A stretch of DNA of 64,000 nt from Paeniglutamicibacter psychrophenolicus (GCF_017876575.1 NZ_JAGIOE010000001.1:248001-312000); one strand, 5' to 3'. Shown: positions 26,485-36,017, numbered from the stretch's first letter. Numbers and translations: made by a program. Notes: generated by a model not told the origin, from the sequence alone.

Positions 26485-28808
26485 GCGCCGCAGAGCAGAC
26501 CGCAGAGCAGAAGAAGTTCAACATGGACACCGTGGCCAACGCCGCGGCCACCCCTGACACCGAACTTCCCTGGGCCGAACTCGGCCTGAAGCAGAACGAA
26601 TTCGAAGAGGTCGTCAAGGTCCTGGGCCGCCGCCCGACCGCTGCCGAACTCGCGATGTACTCGGTCATGTGGTCCGAGCACTGCTCCTACAAGTCCTCGA
26701 AGAACCACCTGCGCCAGTTTGGCGACAAGGTCACCGAGGAAATGAAGAAGGACATGCTCGTTGGCATCGGCGAAAACGCCGGCGTGACCAACCTGGGCGA
26801 CGGCTGGGCCGTCACCTTCAAGATCGAATCGCACAACTCCCCGACGATGATCGAGCCGTACCAGGGTGCCGCCACCGGCATCGGCGGCATCGTGCGCGAC
26901 ATCATCTCCATGGGCGCCCGCCCGGTCGCCGTGATGGATCCGCTGCGCTTCGGCGCGATCGACCACCCGGACACCGCACGCGTCATCCACGGTGCGGTCG
27001 CCGGCATCGGCGGCTACGGCAACTCGCTGGGCCTGCCGAACATCGGTGGCGAGGTCGTCTTCGACTCCGTCTACCAGGGCAACCCGCTGGTCAACGCACT
27101 GGCAGTTGGCATCATGCGCCACGAGGACATCCGCCTGGCAAACGCCTCCGGCCTTGGCAACAAGGTTGTGCTCTTCGGTGCACGCACCGGCGGCGACGGC
27201 ATCGGCGGCGCCTCGATCCTCTCCTCCGAGTCCTTCGACGACACCAAGCCCTCCAAGCGCCCGGCCGTCCAGGTGGGCGACCCGTTCGCCGAGAAGGTGC
27301 TCATCGAGTGCTGCCTCGAGCTGTTCAAGGGTTCCCTCGTTGAGGGCATCCAGGACCTCGGCGCCGCAGGCATCTCCTGCGCCACCTCGGAACTGGCCTC
27401 CAACGGCGACGGCGGCATGGACATCGAGCTGACTTCCGTGCTGCTGCGCGACCCTTCGCTGACCCCGGGCGAGATCCTGATGTCCGAGTCGCAGGAACGC
27501 ATGATGGCAGTCGTCTCCCCGGAGAACGTGGAAGCCTTCGAGGCCGTCATGGACAAGTGGGCCGTGGAGTACTCCTGGCTGGGCGAGGTGACCGACACCA
27601 ACCGCTTGGTCATCAAGTGGGACGGCGAGGTCATCGTCGATGTCGACCCGCGCACCGTGGCACACGACGGACCACTCTACGACCGCCCGTACGCCCGCCC
27701 TGTGTGGCAGGATGCGCTGCAGGCAGACACCTTCAAAGCCTCCGAGGCCGGGAAGAACCTGCCGGCCACCGGCGAGGAACTCAAGGCAGCACTGGTTGAA
27801 CTGATGTCCAGCCCGAACATGTGCTCCAAGTCCTGGGTCACCAACCAGTACGACCGCTACGTCGGCGGCAACACCGCGCTGGCCACCCCGGATGACGCCG
27901 GCGTGATCCGCGTTGACGAGGAAACCGGCATGGGCGTGGCCCTGGCCACCGACGCCAACGGCCGCTACACCTTCCTGGATCCGTACCACGGCGCACAGCT
28001 GGCCCTGGCCGAGTCCTACCGCAACGTCGCCACCTCCGGCGCCGTGCCGCTGGCCGTCTCCGACTGCCTGAACTTCGGTTCCCCCGAGGACCCGGATGTC
28101 ATGTGGCAGCTCGCCGAGGCCATTCGCGGCCTCTCGGATGCCTGCATGGAGCTCGGCGTCCCGGTCACCGGCGGCAACGTGTCCCTGTACAACCAGACCG
28201 GCGCAACCCCGATCCACCCGACCCCGGTCGTGGCGATGCTGGGCAAGTTCGACGACGTTGCACGCCGCACCCCCTCGGGCTGGCGCGCGGACGCCGACGG
28301 ACAGGCCATCTACCTGCTGGGCACCACCTTCGACGAGCTGGACGGTTCGGAATTCGCGAACATCCGCGGACACCTCGGTGGCCTGCCGCCGAAGGTCGAC
28401 CTCACGGCGGAGAAGACCCTGGGCGCGATCCTGATCAACGCCAGCCGCGATGGCATGATCGACTCGGCACACGACCTCTCCGAGGGTGGCCTCGGCGCCG
28501 CACTGGGCGAGATGGCCCTGCGCTACGGCGTTGGTGCCCGCGTCGCACTCGATGACCTGTGCGAGCGCGACGGCGTGGATGCCTTCACCGCGCTGTTCTC
28601 CGAGTCGCAGGCCCGCGCCATCGTCGCGGTTCCGCGCTCGGAAGAGGTCCGCTTCAACGACATGGCCACCGCACGCAACTTCCCGGTGGTTCGCCTCGGT
28701 GTTGTTGATGCCTCGGCCACCTCGCTGGAGATCCAGGGTCAGTTCGACCTGGACTTGAACGAGCTGAGCGAGGCCCACGAGGCCACGCTGCCGAAGTACT
28801 TCGGCTAA
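26481..28808 (+). CDS. purL: Phosphoribosylformylglycinamidine synthase, PurL subunit (small type)
   Basis: A 775-residue PurL synthetase of the small type that needs separate PurS and PurQ. Visible signatures are the N-terminal [12 protein letters not shown], the ATP-site segment [20 protein letters not shown], and the second AIRS-like half with [14 protein letters not shown]. The GTG start overlaps the purQ stop and has GGAGG upstream; an ATG at 26523 is the alternative. purS-purQ-purL form a tight operon ended by a strong hairpin. Confidence 0.96.
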   Translation: MSAAEQTAEQKKFNMDTVANAAATPDTELPWAELGLKQNEFEEVVKVLGRRPTAAELAMYSVMWSEHCSYKSSKNHLRQFGDKVTEEMKKDMLVGIGENAGVTNLGDGWAVTFKIESHNSPTMIEPYQGAATGIGGIVRDIISMGARPVAVMDPLRFGAIDHPDTARVIHGAVAGIGGYGNSLGLPNIGGEVVFDSVYQGNPLVNALAVGIMRHEDIRLANASGLGNKVVLFGARTGGDGIGGASILSSESFDDTKPSKRPAVQVGDPFAEKVLIECCLELFKGSLVEGIQDLGAAGISCATSELASNGDGGMDIELTSVLLRDPSLTPGEILMSESQERMMAVVSPENVEAFEAVMDKWAVEYSWLGEVTDTNRLVIKWDGEVIVDVDPRTVAHDGPLYDRPYARPVWQDALQADTFKASEAGKNLPATGEELKAALVELMSSPNMCSKSWVTNQYDRYVGGNTALATPDDAGVIRVDEETGMGVALATDANGRYTFLDPYHGAQLALAESYRNVATSGAVPLAVSDCLNFGSPEDPDVMWQLAEAIRGLSDACMELGVPVTGGNVSLYNQTGATPIHPTPVVAMLGKFDDVARRTPSGWRADADGQAIYLLGTTFDELDGSEFANIRGHLGGLPPKVDLTAEKTLGAILINASRDGMIDSAHDLSEGGLGAALGEMALRYGVGARVALDDLCERDGVDAFTALFSESQARAIVAVPRSEEVRFNDMATARNFPVVRLGVVDASATSLEIQGQFDLDLNELSEAHEATLPKYFG

Positions 28809-28830
28809 GCGATAGCACTCTGCTGACAGC

Positions 28831-28861
28831 GGGGGCGTCGGGGATTTTCCCCGGCGCCCCC
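28831..28861. terminator. Strong terminator after purL
   Basis: A 13-base-pair stem (28831-28843 with 28849-28861, one G-U pair) with loop ATTTT lies 22 bases after the purL stop and before a convergent gene, so it can act in both directions. Confidence 0.85.
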
Positions 28862-28879
28862 TCAGTTGCTTAACGGCTT

Positions 28880-30001
28880 CTACCGTTCCAGGTTCTGTCG
28901 TCGAATGAAATCGGACATGCCCGGGACGGTAAATGCGATTTCGCCGTATTCGGGTGAGTAGACGAGACCCTTGGCGATGAGCTGGGCACGATGCGGTCCC
29001 AAGCTTGTCACTTTCGTCCCCAGTCGCTCTGCCGCAACTCGAGTACTGGAAGGTCCCTCTCCGTCTTCGGCCATTGCGAGCATATATTCACGCTCTTTTG
29101 GCGTGGCCCGATCCCACCGGGACGGAAAGAAGCCCGAATCGAGCCGCTGCAATCGCGCATGAATTGCTGCAGTGGCATCGTCGCGTTGAAAAGGATGCGA
29201 AGTCGCCACATTCCACATGGCACTGCCGAACTCTTGAATGAAATAGGGATAGCGCCCGGATGCCTTAACGAGCAACTCCAATGCTTCGTCAGAGTATGTG
29301 GGACCAACGGATTTTGCCGGTATCACAAATGATTCCTCGGTTTCTGATTCCGAAAGTTTACCGATTACTCGATAGTCGAAAAGCCGCTCTGGGTAGCTCC
29401 GAGCGTCGGCTAAGCGTGCCGGAAAATTGGGCAACCCCGCTCCAACGACGAAGAACGGCAATTCATTTTGTCCAGCATGATGTTGCGCGGCAACCAGTGC
29501 CACCAGCAACTCTTCGTCAAGGTCTTGCATCTCATCGATAAAGATCACAAACCCTTGACGGGCCGCTCGCATCGCACGGGCCACATCCTCTATGACGTCC
29601 CTCAAGTCGATGTCCACCACGCCAGTACGGGCCCGCGAGGGGTCTAAATCCACACCAAGGGATATCCCCGATACGCCAAAGGTGGCCCCAAAAGACGAAA
29701 CTGTCCGAAGCATGGATTTGAATACGGCTTCGCCGGAGCGTGGCGCATAGCGCCGCGAGGCGATTTGCAGTTCTCGAGCAAGGACGTTCCGCACGTCCCT
29801 GGCTGCGGACGCGCCGGCCTGGGCTTCGATCTTGATCGTCAGCCAGTCGTGCGCCAGGGCTATTCCTCGCAACCGGTTAAGTAGCACGGTCTTTCCCACA
29901 CCACGCAATCCGCTGAGCATCAGGGATCGGCTGTGACGCGACAATTTTGTTCGAGCTACCAGGAGGTCGAAGGCATCAATTTCAGCTTGCCTACCCGCCA
30001 A
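28880..30001 (-). CDS. AAA+ / Orc1-Cdc6-like ATPase of unknown role
   Basis: A 373-residue P-loop ATPase with Walker A SGLRGVGKTVLLNRL (near residues 29-43), Walker B FVIFIDEMQDLDEE (near 149-162), and a C-terminal winged-helix-like region. It resembles standalone Orc1/Cdc6-type or STAND-like ATPases found scattered in actinobacteria, whose function is unknown. The nearest usable start is TTG. In-frame codons upstream continue with LNPYNPGSGVPPPF, which fits the usual beginning of such proteins. An AAGGAGG lies further upstream, but no ATG, GTG or TTG sits between them. The gene is visibly richer in A+T than its neighbours, suggesting acquisition by transfer. Confidence 0.72.
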   Translation of the reverse strand: MAGRQAEIDAFDLLVARTKLSRHSRSLMLSGLRGVGKTVLLNRLRGIALAHDWLTIKIEAQAGASAARDVRNVLARELQIASRRYAPRSGEAVFKSMLRTVSSFGATFGVSGISLGVDLDPSRARTGVVDIDLRDVIEDVARAMRAARQGFVIFIDEMQDLDEELLVALVAAQHHAGQNELPFFVVGAGLPNFPARLADARSYPERLFDYRVIGKLSESETEESFVIPAKSVGPTYSDEALELLVKASGRYPYFIQEFGSAMWNVATSHPFQRDDATAAIHARLQRLDSGFFPSRWDRATPKEREYMLAMAEDGEGPSSTRVAAERLGTKVTSLGPHRAQLIAKGLVYSPEYGEIAFTVPGMSDFIRRQNLER

Positions 30002-30072
30002 GAAGGGTGGCGGAACGCCAGATCCCGGGTTGTAGGGGTTTAGTGCGGGTTCCCTCCTTTGATTATGACAGG

Positions 30073-30113
30073 TTATGAGGGCTTATAAGAAGAATCCTTA
30101 TAAGTCCTCATAA
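30073..30113. repeat. AT-rich 17-base inverted repeat upstream of the ATPase gene
   Basis: Arms 30073-30089 and 30097-30113 are complementary except for one base, with a seven-base spacer. Each arm ends in the self-palindrome CTTATAAG, so the site has nested symmetry. It is strikingly AT-rich for this genome and lies just upstream of the AGGAGG of the ATPase gene. It looks like an operator or a recognition site for the ATPase itself. Confidence 0.75.
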
Positions 30114-30313
30114 GCACCTACAAGATATCGGCAACGTCCGTGTCAAGCGCGGTGGCGCCAGATTCAACGACATGGGAATCGCGCACCAACTTACCGTTAC
30201 GCCGCCCTGGTGCAATTGAGGCCCTTGGGCTGCGCGGGAGGACCAATGGGAACCCCCTGCACCCCAAAGCCCTCACACAACAGGCAGCCCCAGGTTTGCG
30301 TGGCCGTGTCGGA

Positions 30314-30709
30314 TCATGAAGCGCCAGGGCGTGGCGTGAGCACCTCGACGCGATTTCCGAAAGGATCGCGGCAATGGAATCTTTCGTAGCCTTCAAAGGT
30401 GTACCGCTCTTCCCAGGAGAAATCGAAGCCGGCCGCCTGGATCCCGGCGGCCAGTTCTTCGAGGCGCGCCACGGATTCCACAACGAATGCAGGGTGCGAC
30501 TTCTTGCCGGGCGCAAATCCCGGTTCGACACCCACATGGATTTCTGCCACGACGACTTCCCCGTCGAAGGCGCGGAACCAGCAGCCCCCGCGGTCGGCAA
30601 GGGATGGCGGCTTGTTGACCTCCTTCAGGCCCAGGGTGCCGGCGTAGAACGCGCGCGCTTCTTCCTCCGAGCCTGGCGGCATCGAAACCTGAACATGATG
30701 CAATCTCAT
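30314..30709 (-). CDS. VOC/glyoxalase-family protein
   Basis: A 131-residue single vicinal-oxygen-chelate domain: it starts LHHVQVSMPPG, continues ARAFYAGTLGL, and ends with FRDPFGNR-like FHCRDPFGNRVEVL. Typical metal ligands (His near the N-terminus, Glu near the C-terminus) are present. Members include glyoxalases, ring-cleavage dioxygenases and drug-resistance proteins; the substrate cannot be told. It is divergent from an aromatic hydroxylase gene, but a shared role is only a guess. Confidence 0.8.
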   Translation of the reverse strand: MRLHHVQVSMPPGSEEEARAFYAGTLGLKEVNKPPSLADRGGCWFRAFDGEVVVAEIHVGVEPGFAPGKKSHPAFVVESVARLEELAAGIQAAGFDFSWEERYTFEGYERFHCRDPFGNRVEVLTPRPGAS

Positions 30710-30878
30710 CGTGCCTCCGCACCCGTTGACTTGCTTGGCAGTCTATGGGGCGACCGCACCGTCGGGCCCTCCGCAATGCCGCTGCCTGGCGCCACCGGGA
30801 GCTTCGGCAGCCGTCACGCGTCCACAGGCACTTGTGAGCCACGTCGCCTTGCCGTAGAGTTCTACGTCACGGACCAGT

Positions 30879-30913
30879 GTTCGACTATAGAACCATTAGT
30901 TCTAATATAGAAC
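30879..30913. promoter_or_regulatory. Two 15-base palindromes, likely operator of the hydroxylase gene
   Basis: GTTCGACTATAGAAC (30879-30893) and GTTCTAATATAGAAC (30899-30913) are two copies of GTTC-N7-GAAC with start points exactly 20 bases apart, two helical turns. A related half-palindrome GTAGAGTTCTAC lies just upstream (30854-30865). They end 49 bases before the hydroxylase start. No regulator gene is adjacent, so the binding protein is unknown. Confidence 0.7.
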
Positions 30914-30961
30914 ACTTGTTGTCAGCCAACAGACACAGACCTGCGAAAAGAGGAAAGCCCC

Positions 30962-32854
30962 GTGCAGTTCCACCACCACGGTTACGTATCCGGTGACCCG
31001 CGTATCAAGCCGGCCGCCGGCGTCGGCATCAACCGCCCGGAGGAATTGCCCGAGGAGGTCGACGTGCTCATCGTGGGCTCCGGCCCCGCAGGCATGCTCA
31101 CCGCCGCCCAGCTGGCCCAGTTCCCGGACATCACCACCCGCCTGGTCGAACGCCGAGGGGGACGCTTGGAGATCGGCCAAGCCGACGGCATCCAGGCCCG
31201 CAGCGTCGAGACCTTCCAGGCCTTCGGCTTCGCCGAGCGCATCACCGCCGAGGCCTACCGGATCACCGAGATGGCCTTCTGGCGCCCGGACACGCAGAAC
31301 CCCAAGAACATCGTGCGCGGTGGACGCGCGGTGGACGACACCACCGGCATCAGCGAATTCCCGCACCTGATCGTCAACCAGGCCCGCGTGTTGGACTACT
31401 TCGCCGAGGTCGCCCGCAACTCACCCACCCGACTGGTGCCCGACTACGGCTGGGACTTCCAGACCCTCGAGGTTGCCGAGACCGGCGACTACCCGGTCAA
31501 GGTCACCCTGGTACGCAGCGCCGGGGAGGATGCGGGCACGGAAAAGATCGTGCACGCAAAGTACGTGGTCGGCGCCGACGGCGCCCGCTCCAAGGTCCGC
31601 TCCTCCATCGGCTGCACCATGGCCGGGGACAAGGCCAACCACGCCTGGGGCGTCATGGACGTGCTGGCCTCCACCGATTTCCCTGACATCCGTCTCAAGT
31701 GCGCCATCCAGTCCCACGACGGAGGCTCCATCCTGCTGATCCCGCGCGAGGGCGGACACCTCTTCCGCATGTACGTGGACCTGGGCGTGGTGCCCGAGGA
31801 CGACAACGGCGCCGTCCGCCAGACCGGGATCGAGCAGATCATCGCGCATGCGAACCAGATCCTGACCCCATACACGCTTCAGGTGCGCAACGTCGCCTGG
31901 CACAGCGTCTACGAGGTCGGCCACCGACTGACCGACAGGTTCGACGACGTGCACGTCGAGGACATTGGCACCCGCACCCCGCGCGTGTTCATCACCGGGG
32001 ACGCCTGCCACACGCACAGCGCCAAGGCCGGCCAGGGCATGAACGTGTCCATGCAGGACGGCTTCAACATCGGCTGGAAGCTCGCCCACGTGCTCGAGGG
32101 CCGCAGCCCCGAGTCCCTGCTGGCCACCTACTCGGCCGAACGCCAGGTCGTGGCCAAGAACCTCATCGATTTCGACAAGACCTGGTCCACCATGATGGCC
32201 AAGAAGCCCGAGGAATTCGAGAACCCCTCGGACCTCGAGGACTTCTACGTGCGCACCGCCGAATTCCCGGCCGGCTTCATGACCGAGTACGCGCCCTCCA
32301 TGCTCACCGGTGCAGCGACCCACCAGGAGCTGGCCACCGGATTCCCCGTGGGCAAGCGCTTCAAGTCGGCCATGGCCTCCCGGGTCTGCGACACCAACCC
32401 GATGCAGCTGGGGCACCATGCCACCGCCGATGGCCGCTGGCGCATCTACGTCTTCGCCGATTCAGCGGCACCGGGCACCGGCTCGAAGGTCGCCGAGCTG
32501 GGCACCTGGCTGGAAACCGCGGCCAACTCGCCGCTCGCAGCAATGCCCGAAGGCCTGGATGAGGACGCCTGGTTCGACGTGAAGGTCATCTACCAGGCCA
32601 AGCACGAGGACATAGACATCAACGCGGTGCCGAAGGTCTTCAAGCCGCTGGTCGGCCCGTTCAAGCTCACCGACTACGAAAAGGTCTACGGCGTGGTTCC
32701 GGGAGCCGACATCTTCGAGACGCGCGGCATCTCCCGCAATGGCGCGATCGTGGTGGTCCGCCCGGACCAGTACGTCGCCAACGTGCTGCCGCTGGATGCC
32801 ACCGCGGAGCTCGGCGCGTTCTTCGCCGGCATCCACACCGGCGCGCGCGTCTAG
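30962..32854 (+). CDS. FAD-dependent aromatic monooxygenase (phenol / 3-hydroxybenzoate hydroxylase type)
   Basis: A 630-residue class A flavoprotein monooxygenase. The FAD motif VGSGPAG is at residues 38-44, the DG motif VVGADGARSK near 201-210, and the GD motif GDACHTHSAKAGQGMN near 346-361. A C-terminal thioredoxin-like domain (about 455-630) is typical of phenol 2-monooxygenase and 3-hydroxybenzoate 4-monooxygenase. It hydroxylates a phenolic ring with NADPH and O2; the substrate is inferred only to subgroup. GTG start with GAGGAAAG just upstream. A hairpin follows the stop. No ring-cleavage genes are adjacent. Confidence 0.86.
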   Translation: MQFHHHGYVSGDPRIKPAAGVGINRPEELPEEVDVLIVGSGPAGMLTAAQLAQFPDITTRLVERRGGRLEIGQADGIQARSVETFQAFGFAERITAEAYRITEMAFWRPDTQNPKNIVRGGRAVDDTTGISEFPHLIVNQARVLDYFAEVARNSPTRLVPDYGWDFQTLEVAETGDYPVKVTLVRSAGEDAGTEKIVHAKYVVGADGARSKVRSSIGCTMAGDKANHAWGVMDVLASTDFPDIRLKCAIQSHDGGSILLIPREGGHLFRMYVDLGVVPEDDNGAVRQTGIEQIIAHANQILTPYTLQVRNVAWHSVYEVGHRLTDRFDDVHVEDIGTRTPRVFITGDACHTHSAKAGQGMNVSMQDGFNIGWKLAHVLEGRSPESLLATYSAERQVVAKNLIDFDKTWSTMMAKKPEEFENPSDLEDFYVRTAEFPAGFMTEYAPSMLTGAATHQELATGFPVGKRFKSAMASRVCDTNPMQLGHHATADGRWRIYVFADSAAPGTGSKVAELGTWLETAANSPLAAMPEGLDEDAWFDVKVIYQAKHEDIDINAVPKVFKPLVGPFKLTDYEKVYGVVPGADIFETRGISRNGAIVVVRPDQYVANVLPLDATAELGAFFAGIHTGARV

Positions 32855-32869
32855 GTTCCGGCACCATCT

Positions 32870-32905
32870 GGGCCCCGCATTCCCTTCCGGGTCAATGCGG
32901 GGCCC
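32870..32905. terminator. Perfect 12-base-pair hairpin between convergent genes
   Basis: GGGCCCCGCATT (32870-32881) pairs perfectly with AATGCGGGGCCC (32894-32905). It lies between the ends of the hydroxylase gene and the HD-GYP gene and probably stops transcription from both sides. Confidence 0.8.
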
Positions 32906-32908
32906 TGC

Positions 32909-34540
32909 TCATGTGCCGGCGTGGGCGCGGTCCCACATGCCGTGCTCGAGCGCGAAGAGCGTGGCCGAGACCCTGTTGGTCGCACCGGTCTTGAGGTAGA
33001 TGTGTTCAACGTGGTTGCGCGCGGTCTTGGGCGCGATCACCAATGCCGCGGCAATGTCGTTGTTGTTCATGCCGCGGCAGAGCAGGGCCAAGACCTCCGT
33101 TTCCCGCCCGGTCAGCCCCGCGGGCCCGGCACCGTGCCTCATTTCCCCGGTTCCCGCGGCCGCGCCCAGCACCGCCTCGACGGCGCGCGCATCGAGCCGG
33201 CCCGCTGCGGCCTCTGCGCGCAGCCGCTCACCTGCAGCCCGCGGGCCCAGGGCACCCCGGTGCGGCCGCGGTTCCAGCTGGCTTTGGTAGGCATCGGCGG
33301 CGGCAAGCAGGCGCTGTGCGGCATCGAGTTCGGGAGCTCCGCGCCCCTGCGGGTAGCCCGACCCGTCGAGCCTCTCCCGGTGGGCACCGGCCACCGCGGC
33401 CACCTGCCGCATCCCGGGAACCCGCGCCAGGATCCGCTCGCTCAGGTACGGGTACATGGCCAGGTGCTCCGCTTGGACCGCGGAGAGCGGTTCGGCCTTG
33501 TCCCACACCGCGTTGGACACCCCCATCCGGCCCAGGTCGTGGACCCAGCCGGCCCGGCGCAGCACCGTGGTTGCCGCCGGCCCCAGGCCCAGCCGCCCGG
33601 CGGCCCCGGCTGCCAGCGCGGACACCGCCCGGGAATGCCCGCTCGTCCAGGGGGACTTCAGGTCCGCGAAATCGCCCATGGCCTCGAGCACCGCATCCAG
33701 TTCCCCCTCGCCCAGCGGTGCCTCGGCGGGGGCGGAGGCCAGTACCTCGTCCCAGGGGTCCAGCTCCAGCAGCCCCCGCACCAGCTCCGCCGCCCGGGCA
33801 CTGAACAAATCGGCGATCCCCGGGTCGAACTGGGTTCCGCGGCGACTGGCGACCATCCGGAGCGCCGCGTCAAGGCCGCCGCTGCGCAGGAAGACCTCGG
33901 CGGTATCGGCAAGCTGCGCAATGCGCATCTCCAGCGGGATCTGCGTACCGGAGCGCCCGGCGGGCAGCCCCTTGCCGTCCCAGCGTTCAAAGGTGTTGGC
34001 GAGGATTGCGGGCAGGTTTTCGTCCAGGCCCACGCGTGCGGCCAGCTGCCCGGCCGAGCTGCAGTGCGAGGCGATCATGTCCCTGACCGTCGTCCTGGCA
34101 TTCACCGCGAACCGGGCGCGTTCGGCCATCCGCCGCCCGGGCCGAAGCCCGGTTCCGGTGCGCTGCAGCATCAGGGAGAGCATCGGGAGCCCGTGGGCGT
34201 CGATGCCGTAGTAGTCGGAGCGGAAGCCGATGTCGTCGCCGAAGAGCGCCGCCAGTTCGAAGGAGTCCACATGGCATCCGATCCAGGCCAGCAGGTTGGC
34301 GTGGTAGATCCGCCCGCGCATCGCTTCCCCGGTCTCGAGCAGCGCGGCGAGGCGCAACCCCAGCACGGTGGCGCGCAGCATGTGTTCCATGGGCTGGCCG
34401 AGCCCCAGGTCGATGGCCAGCGAGAGCGCGGCCAGCAGTTCGCTGCGCCGCGGGGCTCCGGCAGGCTCGCGCGGCACGGCGCCCCCGGGCCCGCTGCCCG
34501 CGGGAATCCGGTCGAAGCTGTCCGTGCGGTTCCGCGCCAC
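32909..34540 (-). CDS. HD-GYP domain protein with C-terminal LuxR helix-turn-helix
   Basis: A 543-residue protein joining a degenerate N-terminal HD-like half (residues about 30-270), an HD-GYP phosphohydrolase domain (about 295-440) and a LuxR/FixJ DNA-binding domain (about 470-530, containing LTGRETEVLALLCRGMNN and VEHIYLKTG). The HD pair is GWVHDLGRMG and the GYP signature HRERLDGSGYPQG, where the usual second His is Arg. HD-GYP enzymes cleave cyclic nucleotides; the fusion suggests a transcription factor gated by such a ligand or acting on it. Start is GTG. It lies nine bases after an unknown gene, probably in one transcript. Confidence 0.83.
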   Translation of the reverse strand: MARNRTDSFDRIPAGSGPGGAVPREPAGAPRRSELLAALSLAIDLGLGQPMEHMLRATVLGLRLAALLETGEAMRGRIYHANLLAWIGCHVDSFELAALFGDDIGFRSDYYGIDAHGLPMLSLMLQRTGTGLRPGRRMAERARFAVNARTTVRDMIASHCSSAGQLAARVGLDENLPAILANTFERWDGKGLPAGRSGTQIPLEMRIAQLADTAEVFLRSGGLDAALRMVASRRGTQFDPGIADLFSARAAELVRGLLELDPWDEVLASAPAEAPLGEGELDAVLEAMGDFADLKSPWTSGHSRAVSALAAGAAGRLGLGPAATTVLRRAGWVHDLGRMGVSNAVWDKAEPLSAVQAEHLAMYPYLSERILARVPGMRQVAAVAGAHRERLDGSGYPQGRGAPELDAAQRLLAAADAYQSQLEPRPHRGALGPRAAGERLRAEAAAGRLDARAVEAVLGAAAGTGEMRHGAGPAGLTGRETEVLALLCRGMNNNDIAAALVIAPKTARNHVEHIYLKTGATNRVSATLFALEHGMWDRAHAGT

Positions 34541-34549
34541 GGGTTCATT

Positions 34550-35263
34550 CTACGGCGGCGGCGCTGCCGTCGAAGGGAAAACGAGGCTGGTGTCCGCCAC
34601 GAACACGCCGCGCTGCGGCAGCCAGGCGTCGGCCAGGTGTTCCTGGACCGGCAGCGGCCGCGGGGTGCCGGCATCGGCCCCGTCAATGGTCGCGCTGGAG
34701 GCGGCGACCAGCCACACCCGCAGCGGGCGTGCCCGGAAGGACTGCCCGTTGGGCACCAGTCCGGACAGGCCCATTCTCCCGGAGCGCAACACCGGTCCCA
34801 TGACCCTGCCCATGGCACCAAGCAGCGGCTCGCTGCTCCACAGTGACGGGGGCATCGCCCCGGCCAGCGCGGAAAGCAGCATCGTGGCCGGGGTGGATTT
34901 CATCTCCAGCTCCCAGTCCAGGACGCCGGGGACGGAGACCAGCAAGCGGTTGGGGCCCGTCCAGCGGCCGGTGACCGGTGTGCGCACCGCCTCGTGCAGC
35001 GCCGCGCCGAAGAAGCGGGCGCAGCTGAGCTCGGGTGCGGCGTCCGCGTAGAAGCTCCAGCTCCCGTCGGGCCGACGCAGCCACACCGAGCTGTAGCCCG
35101 GGCCGAAGGAGCTGCGCGGGAAGCGCCGGTAGGCCAGGTAGTGCCCGCTGCTGAACGGCAGGCCCATGAGTGCGTAGCCCGCGAGCCGGTCCCCGTCCCC
35201 CGGTGGCAGCGTGGCTCCGGCCTCGGCCCGTTGCGCGTACTGTTGCGGCGTCTTGGTTCCCAT
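34550..35263 (-). CDS. Conserved protein of unknown function, cotranscribed with the HD-GYP gene
   Basis: A 237-residue protein I do not recognise. It has no signal peptide; a hydrophobic patch (near residues 118-150) is too broken to be a clear membrane span. The N-terminal segment GYALMGLPFSSGHYLAYRRFP looks like the start of a beta-rich lipocalin-like domain, but that is a weak impression. AAGGAG six bases before the ATG is a strong ribosome binding site. The stop is nine bases before the HD-GYP/LuxR gene. Confidence 0.7.
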   Translation of the reverse strand: MGTKTPQQYAQRAEAGATLPPGDGDRLAGYALMGLPFSSGHYLAYRRFPRSSFGPGYSSVWLRRPDGSWSFYADAAPELSCARFFGAALHEAVRTPVTGRWTGPNRLLVSVPGVLDWELEMKSTPATMLLSALAGAMPPSLWSSEPLLGAMGRVMGPVLRSGRMGLSGLVPNGQSFRARPLRVWLVAASSATIDGADAGTPRPLPVQEHLADAWLPQRGVFVADTSLVFPSTAAPPP

Positions 35264-35348
35264 GGCGTGCTCCTTGCTCGATACCCGCAAGCGTAGGAGT
35301 CCGACTGCCAAGGCGCATGGGGCCGCTGCCCCATCTTTGGCGCGCCGC

Positions 35349-36017
35349 TCAGGATGCCTTGCGGCGCACCATCTCGTTGATCCAGTCCGGGGCGAACGGC
35401 GAGGTGCAGTTTGGTGGCGTCGGGTAGTCCTTGAGCACCTCGAGTCGCTCACCGATCGCCAGCGCACGGGCACGGAATTCCTCGTGCTCGATGCCGATGG
35501 TGGCCAGGGCCTGGTTCATGGCCCACTGCAGCCGGTCCGGCGCGTCCTTCATCCCTGACTCGATGGCATCGAGCAGACCCGGCAGGTCCAGCCCCTCGGG
35601 CTTCTTGGCAATCCGCTCGCTGGTCAGCGCCCAGCCGGCGCTTGCCACCACCGGGTCCGGGTCGGCGCTCCAGGAAACCCGCAGCACCTCGGCGTGCTTG
35701 GACTTCTTCACCACGTAGTTCACCAGCCAGTCGTGCACCTTCGGTGCGCGCGCCTCGCGCAGCATCGCATCGAGCTGGTCCGCGGTGAATTCCTTGGGTT
35801 TGCAGATGAGCAGGGCCACCAGCTTCGCGGCCGTCTGGCCGGTGTCCCACAGGGCGGCGGACAGCTCCTGGTTGGTCTTCAGCGCCTTGGCGACGGCGCG
35901 CAACTTGGTCAGGTTCACCCCGTGGTCGTCGCCGCGCGTTTCGTTCAGCGCGCGAACCTTCGCGTTTTCGAGGCCGGCCAGTTCGGTCAGCACCTGCTCT
36001 ACCGTCGTTGCTTCCAT
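35349..36017 (-). CDS. DNA alkylation repair (AlkD-like) HEAT-repeat protein
   Basis: A 222-residue all-helical protein similar to the AlkD / DNA alkylation repair family, built of HEAT-like helix pairs. Typical segments are LRAVAKALKTNQELSAALWDTG and VHDWLVNYVVKKS. AlkD-type proteins remove bulky or positively charged alkylated bases without base flipping. Assignment is by overall resemblance; the catalytic Asp/Trp set cannot be placed with certainty. It is followed by the gene for an unrelated protein and has AGGAGG just upstream of its ATG. Confidence 0.75.
   Translation of the reverse strand: MEATTVEQVLTELAGLENAKVRALNETRGDDHGVNLTKLRAVAKALKTNQELSAALWDTGQTAAKLVALLICKPKEFTADQLDAMLREARAPKVHDWLVNYVVKKSKHAEVLRVSWSADPDPVVASAGWALTSERIAKKPEGLDLPGLLDAIESGMKDAPDRLQWAMNQALATIGIEHEEFRARALAIGERLEVLKDYPTPPNCTSPFAPDWINEMVRRKAS

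Noticed and set aside
26292-28778. An 828-residue minus-strand open frame opposite purL
   Set aside because: purL is unmistakable on the + strand; the antisense frame is a by-product of GC-rich third positions.
32921-34846. A 641-residue + strand frame opposite the HD-GYP gene
   Set aside because: Composition is typical of antisense shadow and it crosses two well-supported minus-strand genes.
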